Of a DNA stretch of 18,983 bases, positions 1-7,649 are shown in pieces. Under the pieces are notes generated by a model that did not search any database, was not told the origin of the DNA, and saw nothing but the letters and a program-made list of their open reading frames with translations. Each line of letters begins with the position of its first letter. The first letter of the stretch is position 1. The DNA comes from Pseudomonadota bacterium. GTDB lineage: Bacteria > Myxococcota > Polyangia > Polyangiales > Polyangiaceae. The position numbers and the translations under genes are program-made. Location: contig JAEZYO010000052.1 of assembly GCA_023419055.1 (NCBI GenBank), forward strand, positions 1 to 18,983. Reading direction: 5' to 3'.

Positions 1-528
1 GGTTCGAAGGGAAACGGCGGGGCCATGCGCGCCGCTGCGGTCGGAGCCTACTTCGAAGGGGACCTCGAGCGCGCGGCCGCGGAAGGAGCGAAGTCCGGAG
101 AGGTGACTCATTCACACCCGGACGGTCGGGCGGGCGCCGTGGCCGTGGCCGTAGCCGCGGCGGTGATTCGCCAGGCAAAGACGCCGGAGGAGGTCTTCGC
201 CGCGGTGCTCTCTCATACGCCCTCCGGCGCCACGCGCTCCGGCGTGGAGCAAGCTTCCCACTTCCCTCTCGAGCGCAGCGTCGAAGCGGCGGCGGAGGAG
301 CTCGGCAATGGCTCCCGCGTACTCAGCCAAGACACGGTGCCTTTCTGCCTCTGGTGCGTCGGCAAGGCGTTTCACAGCTACGAAGAGGCGTTGTGGACCA
401 CGGTAGCGGGCCTCGGCGATCGCGACACGACGTGCGCCATCGTGGGCGGGCTGCTCTCACTGCGCGACGGCGCGGTGATTCCGCAGGACTGGTTGCGCTT
501 TCGGGAGCCACTGAGCGAGCTGCCGTAG
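1..528 (+). CDS. ADP-ribosylglycohydrolase (DraG/ARH-like) family protein, C-terminal part
   Basis: Partial: the reading frame is already open at base 1, so the true start lies outside the window, and 175 residues are visible. The first residues read GSKGNGGAMR, matching the family's G-x-GNG-x-AMR segment. Next come a THSHPDGRAG-type segment and, near the C-terminus, EALWTTVAGLGDRDTTCAI, which resembles the D-x-D-T metal-binding motif that closes the active site in this family. Family enzymes remove ADP-ribose from proteins or small molecules using a binuclear Mg centre. The N-terminal metal ligands (usually a T-D-D motif) lie outside the window, so activity cannot be judged. The protein is soluble, with no signal or membrane segment. 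The next gene converges on it after 82 bases. The ATG at base 25 falls inside the conserved motif and is not a real start. Confidence 0.85.
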   Translation, partial: GSKGNGGAMRAAAVGAYFEGDLERAAAEGAKSGEVTHSHPDGRAGAVAVAVAAAVIRQAKTPEEVFAAVLSHTPSGATRSGVEQASHFPLERSVEAAAEELGNGSRVLSQDTVPFCLWCVGKAFHSYEEALWTTVAGLGDRDTTCAIVGGLLSLRDGAVIPQDWLRFREPLSELP

Positions 529-610
529 CCCCGGCCACGGGCGCCGCGACCGCGATGCCACTCCCGCGATCCGCAGCGCCCGCGCCGGCTCGGCGCCCCG
601 CGATTGGGCT

Positions 611-2341
611 TCAGGCCGCCTGCACTGCTCGCACTCCCTCTTCGGCCTTGGCCTGACGAAGCGCCGTCAAGGCCCGATCCAGCAGCTCTTCGGCGGCGAG
701 GGTCTCCTCGAGCGACGCCACGCCCGCCGCCGCGGTCACGCCGAACGACTCGTCGCCGAAAACGATCCGCCGCGAGCTCACCGCCTCGAGCAACGAGCGA
801 GCGAGCTCGAGGGCGTGCTCTCTCTCTCGCCCGGGAACTTCGACGCAAAAGGTGCCTTCAGCGTAGCGCGACAGGGCGAGTCCCTGGCTCACCTGACGCA
901 GCGCGCTCGCCACCTCCGTGAGCGCCCGGTCGCCTGCCAAGCGTCCTCGCCGATCGTTCAGGGCCTGGAGGCCGTCCACATCCAACGCGATCACCGAAAG
1001 CGGGGAGGCAGCCCCGCGCGCAGCGAGGACGCTCCGCTCGAGCCTTGCCATGAAGCGGGAGCGATTCTCGAGCCGCGTGAGCGGATCTTCGCGAGTCAGC
1101 TCATCCACCAAGCCCCGGTACTTCTCGTCGAGATCACCTCCGAGCAGGACGCACAAGATCGCGTCACCGATCACCAGCCGGTCTCCGTCACGCAGCGGCC
1201 TGTGCGTGATGCGTCGCTCGTCCCCTTCGCAGAAGGTGCCGTTGGTGCTCCCCGAGTCCACGACGACGTACCCCGATGCTCGACGCTCGATGCTCGCGTG
1301 AACGCGGGACACCGCATCCGAATAGAGCATTATCTCGCAGGCTTCGGCGCGCCCGATCCGGGTGACGTCGGCCAGGAGGTCGTACCGCTTGCCGCACAGG
1401 TGCGGATGCGCGAGGGACCGCAGGACCACCACGCTGGCGTCGTGGACGTTTGGAACGGCCTCGTGACGCCGCGGTGTCGCAGGGGCACGAACCTCTCGAA
1501 GCCGCGCTTCGAGCGAGCGGCAAACCAGGTCGATCGTCTCGTGCGGGTCGGACAACGTCGCGCAGCGAGACACCACCGCGGGTTCGAGCTCCTTCAAGGC
1601 CGCACCCAGCAAGGCTCCCCACTCCCCATCGGCTCGAAGTCGCGCGAGCTCCGGCCTCGAAAGCCAAGCGACACGATGAGAGAGGCGCTCGAGGACTTCG
1701 TGCAGGCGCGTCGCTGCTTCCGTCTCGTACGTCGGAGGCCAGGAAAGCTCGGGCTCGGGTTCGGCGTCCCCCCAGAGGACATCTCGCTCTTGCCGGAGCG
1801 CGAGCAGCTTCGCCTTCGCGCGAACGCGCAGTCGACTGTGCCCCCTGTCGGGATGCAGGCTCGTCGGTGAGGTCGTCCAGGCGACTGCGCAGAGCTCCGG
1901 CGCGTCGGTCACTCCTTCGCGTTCGTCCAGGCACAGGAGCGGGGACCGATTGGTGACCGCCGTTTCTATCGCCGGTCGCTCGGTGTCGGAGAAATGGAAG
2001 AGAAGCGACACTCCCGGTACGAGGAAGGGCGTGCCGACGCGGACCACGGGCAACGTCACGGTCGCCGGGCGAGTCAGCCGGGCGAGCTCGACGTGCGCCT
2101 TCAATCGCGACCAGCTCGCGAAGCCGTACTCTCTTGCCACGACGAGCTGTGCGTCGCCGAGTGAAAGGGAGCCCGAGCTCGGTGCCAATCGAGCGAACCG
2201 TGGATGGCTCGCCGCGACTCGGCTGAGGGCGGCAGGATCCGCCTGTCGTGCGGCTCGCTGTAGCGCGCGAGCTTGGTTCTTCAAATGCTCGAGGTGCGGT
2301 AGCTGCGGAAGCGCCTTGAGCGTCTCGTGAGACATGGGCAT
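611..2341 (-). CDS. Multidomain signalling protein: helical N-terminus, LON-N-like domain, FHA and degenerate GGDEF
   Basis: The protein has 576 residues from the ATG at 2341, chosen because GGAG lies 7 bases upstream; a longer frame starts at 2377 but lacks that site. Residues 8-87 resemble the helical N-terminus found in ankyrin-type proteins (LEHLKNQAR, then VAREYGFASWSRLKAH). Residues 95-220 look like a Lon-protease N-terminal substrate-binding domain (LPVVRVGTPFLVPGV), without any Lon ATPase or protease. Residues 318-400 form an FHA phosphothreonine-binding domain with GR, SRVH and STNGTF. Residues 418-570 form a GGDEF fold with D454, D456, N462 and GD retained, but the signature loop reads AEGTF (494-498), so diguanylate cyclase activity is unlikely. 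It probably acts as a cytoplasmic scaffold or effector reading phosphothreonine. The FHA and GGDEF calls are firm; the LON-like call is tentative. Confidence 0.85.
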   Translation of the reverse strand: MPMSHETLKALPQLPHLEHLKNQARALQRAARQADPAALSRVAASHPRFARLAPSSGSLSLGDAQLVVAREYGFASWSRLKAHVELARLTRPATVTLPVVRVGTPFLVPGVSLLFHFSDTERPAIETAVTNRSPLLCLDEREGVTDAPELCAVAWTTSPTSLHPDRGHSRLRVRAKAKLLALRQERDVLWGDAEPEPELSWPPTYETEAATRLHEVLERLSHRVAWLSRPELARLRADGEWGALLGAALKELEPAVVSRCATLSDPHETIDLVCRSLEARLREVRAPATPRRHEAVPNVHDASVVVLRSLAHPHLCGKRYDLLADVTRIGRAEACEIMLYSDAVSRVHASIERRASGYVVVDSGSTNGTFCEGDERRITHRPLRDGDRLVIGDAILCVLLGGDLDEKYRGLVDELTREDPLTRLENRSRFMARLERSVLAARGAASPLSVIALDVDGLQALNDRRGRLAGDRALTEVASALRQVSQGLALSRYAEGTFCVEVPGREREHALELARSLLEAVSSRRIVFGDESFGVTAAAGVASLEETLAAEELLDRALTALRQAKAEEGVRAVQAA

Positions 2342-2553
2342 GGACGAACTCCTTCGAGGGCCGGTGGTCCGCAGCACCAGCAGAAGGACGGTTCGCCGAT
2401 ACGACCGAACGCCAAAACCAGGAGAGGTGGGCTTCGCCCTTTCCGCGGACCGGGTGCGCCCTCACGGCGCCGTCGGCAAGAATAGCAACCCGCCATTTCG
2501 GCACAAGGGGGCGCCTATCCCACCAGTCCAACGCCCGCGCTTTCGAACGCTCT

Positions 2554-3543
2554 TCAGGGGCCGTTGACGGTGAAGTCGTCGAACGAGGCAGTCGTCGTCC
2601 CGTAAGTCAGGACCCCGCCAGGGCCGCTGGCTGGCGCCGAGCTCGCGCTCGTGCTCGTGCAATCGTGAACGGGCGTGGCGTTCAAGAAGGTCTTGATGTG
2701 GATGCTCCCGGGGGCACCGGTGACTTCCATCCGCAAAGTGAACCACTCCGTGCCGTCGATGCCGGCAGCGACCGCGCTGCACGTACCGGTCACGCTGCTC
2801 GTCAGCAGACTGGTCGAGCGCCGGAGAGTGAGCTTCCCGTCCGCGCCGAGCGCGAACGCGTAAAATGAGCTGCTGCCCGCGTGCCGAGCCATGATGCCGG
2901 CTCGATAGCTGTCGCTGCTGCCCGCGAAGTCGACCTTGATCTTCGCTTCTACCACCTGGTCGGCACAGCTCGGCCCCGCCCACGACTCCTCGTTGCCGTT
3001 GCCGCCCTGGTACACGCGGTTGCCCGCATCGTCACCGATGGCCCAATCGCCACCGCTATCGGTCCACCCGCTCGCGTTGCCGTCTTCGAAATCGTCGCTG
3101 AATCCCGCGCAAGCACCGGCTCCCCCGCTCCCCGTTCCGCCGCTACCGCTCGCGCCACCACTGTTGTTTGCGCCGCCGCTGCCGTTGGTACCACCGCTGC
3201 TGCCAGTACCGCCGCTGCTCGCGCCCCCCGCGCCAGCGTTCGCAAAACCGCCGGTGTTGGTACCACCGCTGCTGCTCCCTCCTCCTGCGCCGGTGTTGGC
3301 GGAACCGCCCGCGCTCCCGCTACCGGAGGCGCCCCCAGTTGCGCTCGTGTGACCTTTCCCCCCCGACGCGAGGCCGCCCGCAGCGCCGCTGACTCCTCCG
3401 CTGCCACTGCCGGTCAAGGCGCTCGAACCGCCAGTCGGGCTTCTGCCGGCTCCGTTAGCCGTGGTCTCGTCGTATTCGGGTTCCGCGCAGGCCCCGAAGA
3501 GAAGATTCAGCACACCGATCCCGAAAGCCGGCACATTCTTCAT
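2554..3543 (-). CDS. Secreted lipoprotein with Gly/Ser-rich linker and concanavalin A-like domain
   Basis: The protein has 329 residues. The N-terminus is a short hydrophobic signal ending LLFGAC, giving a lipobox with acylated Cys19. Residues 29-143 are almost only Gly, Ser, Ala, Thr and Asn, a flexible surface linker of the kind common in myxobacterial exported proteins. Residues 147-327 look like a beta-sandwich of the LamG/concanavalin A-like type: it opens FSDDFEDGNASGWTDSGGDW, contains AGIMAR and FYAFAL strands, and closes with TASFDDFTV. Four cysteines (145, 193, 255, 295) could form two disulfides. Such domains often bind glycans, but no catalytic residues can be named. GGAG lies 9 bases before the ATG. 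Tethering to the outer membrane or cell surface is inferred. The ligand is unknown. Confidence 0.8.
   Translation of the reverse strand: MKNVPAFGIGVLNLLFGACAEPEYDETTANGAGRSPTGGSSALTGSGSGGVSGAAGGLASGGKGHTSATGGASGSGSAGGSANTGAGGGSSSGGTNTGGFANAGAGGASSGGTGSSGGTNGSGGANNSGGASGSGGTGSGGAGACAGFSDDFEDGNASGWTDSGGDWAIGDDAGNRVYQGGNGNEESWAGPSCADQVVEAKIKVDFAGSSDSYRAGIMARHAGSSSFYAFALGADGKLTLRRSTSLLTSSVTGTCSAVAAGIDGTEWFTLRMEVTGAPGSIHIKTFLNATPVHDCTSTSASSAPASGPGGVLTYGTTTASFDDFTVNGP
3115..3459 (-). repeat. Low-complexity tract encoding the Gly/Ser/Asn linker
   Basis: About 345 bases of imperfect GGC/AGC/ACC-type triplets encode residues 29-143 of the lectin-like lipoprotein, in units such as SGGTN and GAGGAS. 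Slippage in such a tract would change linker length without breaking the frame, so length variation between strains is plausible. Confidence 0.75.
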
Positions 3544-3755
3544 TCGCGCTCACTCCAGACACGCCCCTCTCGGAGAGAGTCTAGATCAGTCGGCGAGCTC
3601 GGTGTTCGCACAAGCGTCGAGCTCGATTCGATCTGACAGCGCGGATGGTCTCGTGCGGCGCGTACTCGAAAGTTATCGAGTGGTGACTCACCGTCCGACG
3701 AAGTAACGAAGTCGTGAGAACGAGTTCAGAGGGCCTCGAGCCCGAAGACCGCGCC

Positions 3756-3791
3756 GATCGAGAGCGAGCTCGTTCGGTGACGAGCTCGATC
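3756..3791 (-). terminator. Possible hairpin terminator after the small helical lipoprotein gene
   Basis: Outer arms GATCGAG and CTCGATC enclose inner arms CTCG and CGAG around an 8-base loop, beginning about 30 bases past the stop codon at 3822. No T-run follows, so it could be a Rho-independent-like pause, an mRNA-stabilising stem, or chance in GC-rich DNA. Confidence 0.3.
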
Positions 3792-3821
3792 ACGATGACG
3801 CGGCCCTAGGCGCGCCGACGC

Positions 3822-4175
3822 TTACTCGTTGCGAATCTTCTCGGCCGCCCTCTCGTCGGCTTCCTTGGCTTTCTGTTTGGCGTCTCTGGCGGCATCCTCG
3901 GTCGACTTCGCCGCGTTCTTCGCGCCTTGATCGAGCTTCCTGCCCGCGGTGTCCGCGCCTTCTTCGACCTTGCGGCCCGCGCTGTCGACGCCGTGTTCGA
4001 CGTCCCGCCCCGCCTTCTTCATGTCCTCGTTCGCCTTACGGGCGCTCTCCGCAGCTTCTTGCCTCGCCTTCTCGGCCTCGGCCTCGGTGCGCTCCTTCAT
4101 CGCTTTCCCCGTCTCGCAACCAGCGAGTCCAGTGGCCAGCGCAGCGCTCACGACGAGCAGAGATAGTGTACGCAT
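3822..4175 (-). CDS. Small Ala/Lys/Glu-rich helical lipoprotein
   Basis: The protein has 117 residues. The signal peptide ends ATGLAGC, a good lipobox with Cys20 as the acylation site. The mature part is a single long amphipathic helix rich in A, K, E, D and R with loose 11-residue periodicity (SAGRKVEEGADTAGRKLDQG), resembling LEA-like or apolipoprotein-like helices. Such proteins coat or link membranes, or buffer stress; no specific function can be assigned. The start is secure: GGAGGAGG lies just upstream of the ATG. It lies 45 bases downstream of a small two-helix membrane protein on the same strand and is probably co-transcribed with it. Confidence 0.85.
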   Translation of the reverse strand: MRTLSLLVVSAALATGLAGCETGKAMKERTEAEAEKARQEAAESARKANEDMKKAGRDVEHGVDSAGRKVEEGADTAGRKLDQGAKNAAKSTEDAARDAKQKAKEADERAAEKIRNE

Positions 4176-4220
4176 CTTGGTCCTCCTCCTCTCCGAGGAG
4201 TGGTCGCAAGAAGCGTGCCC

Positions 4221-4397
4221 TCAGCCGTGGCCGAGCCAGCGCAGGAGGAAGTAAGCGAGATAAGTGACGCACAAGCCGACGATCGCGACGTTGACGGCTC
4301 GGTCGAGACGCTGAGCGAGCTCTCGGAAGCGCGTCCGAAAAAAGAGCTTCAGCCCGAACAGGGCGAGGCCCGAGAACAAGACCAGCTTGAGAACCAC
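4221..4397 (-). CDS. Small two-helix membrane protein (GTG start)
   Basis: This 58-residue frame begins with GTG at 4397, just after an in-frame stop at 4409-4407. It encodes a hydrophobic helix (VLKLVLFSGLALFGLKLFF), a basic amphipathic stretch (RTRFRELAQRLDRAV), then a second helix (NVAIVGLCVTYLAYFLLRW). That is a plausible inner-membrane hairpin protein with positive charges between the helices. The organised hydrophobic pattern argues for a real gene, whereas the other frames here give arginine-rich nonsense. No clear Shine-Dalgarno sequence precedes the GTG, and TTG codons slightly downstream are alternatives. Spacing suggests an operon with the helical lipoprotein, 45 bases on. Its function is unknown. 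Confidence 0.55.
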   Translation of the reverse strand: MVLKLVLFSGLALFGLKLFFRTRFRELAQRLDRAVNVAIVGLCVTYLAYFLLRWLGHG

Positions 4398-4617
4398 GCC
4401 GCGAGACTAGCATCGGCGAAGCGCGGACCGCCCGCCCCCAGGCGCTCCTTTGCGCGATTCACGACGCAGAACGGCGTGGCGCAGAGACACATTGGGCGGG
4501 AGGGCACGCTCCCCGCCCCGACCCGCCTCCGAAGGCTCCGCAAGCCTCGCACCGCGGGCGCTTTCAGCACCAATTCCCGATGAGGCATGGACTGTGCAGT
4601 ACTCCCCATCAGGAGCC

Positions 4618-5352
4618 ATGACATTGAAAACTCATGAAGAACTCGTCGTGGGCGACCCGTCGCACGGGACCGACTCGATGCACTCGCCCGGTCGCTCCGA
4701 GTTTGCCATCGAGGGCACGGGGACTCCGCTCGAAGGCAGCATGGCCCGGTCCATCGACGGAGGCGCGGGCCCCTCACTTGCCGGGTCGGACGCTTCGCAG
4801 CGCTTCGACGACGGCTCGAACCAGGACCCACCTCGCGCGCACGAACGCGTGGAAACCGGTGTCTCCTTGCCCGCCAACTCGAACCGAGTCCCATCGCCTC
4901 GAGCGCGACTGAACGGCGGCGAACGCCCGGAGCGCGAGCTGCGATCGGAGCGCGGCGATCCCGAGAAGGTTCGCCTCGTCGCCGAGATCAACGCCGTGTG
5001 GAAACGCCTCGAAGCAGTCGAGGACAAGCGGCTGCGCCTGCGCGAAGAGGTAGACGAGCTTCGTCTCTCGCTGAGCGAAGAGCAGCGGGCCCGCTCCACC
5101 GCTACGCGCGAGCTCCGTCAGGCGGAGGAGCGGGAAGCCGTTGCTCAGCGGGAGATCGAGGCCCTGAAGAATACCTGCGCGGGCCTGCGTGACGAGCTCG
5201 CAGGCGCGAAGCAACGCCTCGTCGTCCAGCGCTGGGAGTTCCTCGCCAAAGGCGCGGCGGCGGCGAGCGGCGTGCTCGGCGTGGCCGCGATCATGACGCG
5301 CGCCCTGATCGGTCGAGCCAGCCCGTTCCGTCTACCCGCCTTGACGGGCTAG
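4618..5352 (+). CDS. Coiled-coil protein with C-terminal membrane anchor
   Basis: The protein has 244 residues from the ATG at 4618, where AGGAG sits only 2 bases upstream, a tight spacing. The frame stays open further upstream, but that extension is arginine/proline-rich and looks non-coding. Residues 1-110 are polar and probably disordered. Residues 115-200 form a charged heptad-rich coiled coil (LRLREEVDELRLSLSEEQRA). Residues 210-232 are hydrophobic (AAAASGVLGVAAIMTRALIG), a likely tail anchor facing the cytoplasm. No enzyme motif is visible and no family was recognised. Its last 21 bases overlap the 3' end of the convergent YihY/BrkB-like gene. It could be a structural or tethering factor. 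Confidence 0.65.
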   Translation: MTLKTHEELVVGDPSHGTDSMHSPGRSEFAIEGTGTPLEGSMARSIDGGAGPSLAGSDASQRFDDGSNQDPPRAHERVETGVSLPANSNRVPSPRARLNGGERPERELRSERGDPEKVRLVAEINAVWKRLEAVEDKRLRLREEVDELRLSLSEEQRARSTATRELRQAEEREAVAQREIEALKNTCAGLRDELAGAKQRLVVQRWEFLAKGAAAASGVLGVAAIMTRALIGRASPFRLPALTG

Positions 5353-6276
5353 GAGCTCCGAAGGGCGGGAAGCGCGCCCGCTCGAGGCTCGCGCTGGCTT
5401 GCCCTTCGAGCCGTGGCGCCGGGAGTAGACCTGAGTGAACTCGGCTCCCAGAAAGACGATCTGCGCGGAGTAGTAGATCCAGAACAGCACCACGATCAAC
5501 GACCCGAACGCGCCGTAGGTCGTCGCGAAGGTGCCACGCCCGAAGTACAGCGCGAGGCCGAGACGGCCGAGGGTGAAGAGGACGGCCGTTGCGACGGCTC
5601 CGACCCAAACGTCACGCCAGGTGAGGTCCACCTCGGGGATGACTTTGAAGAGTAGAGCGAAGACGAGCGTGGTCAGCGCAAAGCCGAAGACGGTCGTGAG
5701 TGGTCCCGAGAGCAGGCCGAAGGCCGCGACGTGCTTCTCGAGGTAGCCGGTGAAGGCACCGAGCACGGCCTCGGCGAGGAGCGACACCAAGAGCAGGCCC
5801 GCCGTCCCGAGAACCAGAGCGAACGAAGCGAAGCGCTGGCGCACGGTCGACCAGATGCCTCCGCGGCGCTTCTTCTCGACGTTCCAAATCCGATTCAGCG
5901 TCTCTTGAAGCTCACTGAAGAAGCCGGTCGCACCGAAGAACAGCGTGACGACGCCGACGGCAGTCGCGACCAGGCCCTGCGAGCGGTGGTTCGCGCCGGC
6001 CAGGAGCACCTGGATGGCTTCCGCCCCCCGAGTTCCCACCAGAGTTTGGATCTGGCCGACGATGCGCCCCTCGGCGGCTTGCGCACCGAAAAAGAAGCCC
6101 GCGACCGCGATCGCGATCACCAACATCGGGGCAACCGAGAAGACGGCGTAGTACGCGAGCGCAGCGGCGAGGCGAGGCACCTCGTCGTCGGACCACTCGG
6201 TGAAGGTGTCCTTCAACAGGGCCCAGACGGCCCTGAGTCGAGGGCGATTGGACAACGAGAGCGTTGCCCAGCTCAT
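5332..6276 (-). CDS. YihY/BrkB family (formerly 'RNase BN') inner-membrane protein
   Basis: The protein has 314 residues and about six membrane helices, the usual family size. Family hallmarks are the N-terminal DEVPRLAAALAYYAVFSVAP segment (residues 31-50), ATGFFSELQETLNRIWNVE (116-134), IPEVDLTWRDVWVGA (213-227) and GRGTFATTYGAFGSL followed by LFWIYYSAQIVFLGAEF. The family was once called ribonuclease BN but is an integral membrane family with unsettled function; transport has been proposed. The C-terminal 30 residues are basic and polar, a cytoplasmic tail. The chosen ATG has only a weak upstream GGGC. The gene stands alone on its strand, with 168 non-coding bases upstream, and converges with the coiled-coil gene. 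Confidence 0.92.
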   Translation of the reverse strand: MSWATLSLSNRPRLRAVWALLKDTFTEWSDDEVPRLAAALAYYAVFSVAPMLVIAIAVAGFFFGAQAAEGRIVGQIQTLVGTRGAEAIQVLLAGANHRSQGLVATAVGVVTLFFGATGFFSELQETLNRIWNVEKKRRGGIWSTVRQRFASFALVLGTAGLLLVSLLAEAVLGAFTGYLEKHVAAFGLLSGPLTTVFGFALTTLVFALLFKVIPEVDLTWRDVWVGAVATAVLFTLGRLGLALYFGRGTFATTYGAFGSLIVVLFWIYYSAQIVFLGAEFTQVYSRRHGSKGKPARASSGRASRPSELLARQGG

Positions 6277-6444
6277 TCAGCCCATACGACCAATCATGGC
6301 GACTCCGCTGCCTGCTTGGGCGAGGCTGGCACTTTGGCTCGGTCGGCTGTTCGACATGGCGAACAGGCAGATTGCAAGCTGCATGCCCGGCCGCAAAATC
6401 AGCCGAAACTCACACTTCGAGGCGTGCTGCCTCGGGAGACCGCG

Positions 6445-7194
6445 TCAGCGCTGACACTCTCCGATGCGCGCCAACGTCTTCTTGTCGCTGTCTTCTACCG
6501 AAAGGCGCAGCGCGCCGAGCGCTGTCGCCACGGTGCTACCCGCCTTCAGCTTCTCGGGAGGCGTGCCCGTCATCCTCGACGTGAGCTCCTGCCACGAGAC
6601 GCCGGGCGCGGGATAGATCTCGAGGCAGCGCACCTTGGCGTTCGGCCCCGGACCGTCGAACGTGAACACATAGAGCTCGGCGCCGTACTCGGCGCGCAAG
6701 CTGGGTGGCGCGTCATTCGACGTCAGCCGATACTTCCGCTCTTCGAAGTAGTCCTTGAGCTCACCCGCGCCAAGCTCGACGACTTGCGGCCCCGTGCACT
6801 TGATCTCCTTCTTGGTCTCGCGGTTCAGGTACGCCTGCCCCTTCGGACAGGCGGGATCGCCATTCTTCACGAGAGCCGCGAGCTCCTCGGACGTCGGCTT
6901 CTCGCGCTTCTTGCGCTTGGCGCGGCGCTCGAGCACCTCGAGGTGCGCGCCGACCTGATTCCTGGCTTTCTGAAGCTCCGACTTCTCGTGTCCGAGCCCT
7001 GCCTTCTCGCAAGCCTGAATGGCGGTATCCAGGGCCGCGACACCGCCTTTCACGCTTTCGATGGGCGAGTCCGACTTCAGGTCTTTCACGACCGCCTGGG
7101 CACGATCGAATTCGGAGCGACAAGCACGGCTCTCCTTGTCGCAAGCCGACGTGACGAGAGCGAACAGCGCGACCGCGACACACTCGTAGCGCAT
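6445..7194 (-). CDS. Hypothetical secreted protein, probable lipoprotein
   Basis: The protein has 249 residues and begins with a short signal sequence ending VTSAC, giving a possible lipobox at Cys18 although position -3 is Thr rather than Leu. Residues 22-100 are charged and helical, with KRKKREKP at 94-101. The C-terminal half (110-248) looks like a small alpha/beta domain with cysteines at 116, 133, 190 and 247 and a VFTFDGPGPNAKVRCLEIYP segment. I do not recognise the family. It starts 23 bases after the stop of the upstream pseudopilin gene, so the two are likely one transcript. No strong Shine-Dalgarno sequence is visible. An envelope location is inferred. Confidence 0.7.
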   Translation of the reverse strand: MRYECVAVALFALVTSACDKESRACRSEFDRAQAVVKDLKSDSPIESVKGGVAALDTAIQACEKAGLGHEKSELQKARNQVGAHLEVLERRAKRKKREKPTSEELAALVKNGDPACPKGQAYLNRETKKEIKCTGPQVVELGAGELKDYFEERKYRLTSNDAPPSLRAEYGAELYVFTFDGPGPNAKVRCLEIYPAPGVSWQELTSRMTGTPPEKLKAGSTVATALGALRLSVEDSDKKTLARIGECQR

Positions 7195-7217
7195 CGCGGC
7201 CGAGCATACTCGATTTT

Positions 7218-7649
7218 CTAACCCTCGGCGTTCGGCGAAATTTTGGGGCCTTCCGGGGCGGGCACGCGTACGTCATCCTCGGTGCCGTGCTGGCGATCGG
7301 GGCCGTCGGTCTCGACGATCACGCGGGTCCCGTCGCAGCGAATCCTCCACGGGTTGCCCCAGGGATCTTGCTTGGGGCTGTCTTCGTCGAGCGCGCCGTC
7401 CTCGATCAGCATGGCAAAGGTCGGACAACTGTCTTTCTCGAGCTGGCGCGCTTTGACGGCTTGGCGCACGGTCCGCGCTTCGTTGAAGGCGGTCTTCCGC
7501 TGCGAGTCCACCCAGTGCTTGTAGGCGGCGATGCCGACCGCCACTGAAACGAGCGTGACGATGGCGACCGCGACGAGCACCTCGATGAGCGAGAAGCCCC
7601 GCGCCTGGGCCCTCGAGCGATGATTGAGCAGTGATGTGGCTGTGGTCAT
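7218..7649 (-). CDS. GspG-like type II secretion pseudopilin
   Basis: The protein has 143 residues from the ATG at 7649, chosen because AAGGAG lies 6 bases upstream and it gives a normal prepilin leader; the open frame extends to 7817 but the extension looks non-coding. The class III prepilin site is ARG18/F19SLIEV, with the required Glu at +5, followed by a hydrophobic helix (about 20-40). The C-terminal part has DPWGNPW (95-101) and DGPDRQHGTEDDV (115-127), matching the conserved core and calcium-binding loop of the major type II secretion pseudopilin GspG. Length fits the family. A prepilin peptidase encoded elsewhere should process it. No other secretion genes are nearby, and a putative lipoprotein follows 23 bases later. 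Confidence 0.85.
   Translation of the reverse strand: MTTATSLLNHRSRAQARGFSLIEVLVAVAIVTLVSVAVGIAAYKHWVDSQRKTAFNEARTVRQAVKARQLEKDSCPTFAMLIEDGALDEDSPKQDPWGNPWRIRCDGTRVIVETDGPDRQHGTEDDVRVPAPEGPKISPNAEG

Noticed and set aside
815..1870. Long open frame on the plus strand opposite the FHA/GGDEF gene
   Set aside because: It is an antisense shadow caused by high GC; its product shows no domain, whereas the minus-strand frame encodes recognisable FHA and GGDEF folds.
4494..4518. GC-rich hairpin (GGGCGGGAG / CTCCCCGCCC with a one-base bulge)
   Set aside because: It lies between divergent genes where no terminator is expected and has no T-run; such stems arise easily at this GC content.
5731..7221. 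496-codon plus-strand frame across the YihY/BrkB-like gene and the putative lipoprotein gene
   Set aside because: It crosses two well-supported opposite-strand genes and has no recognisable domain.
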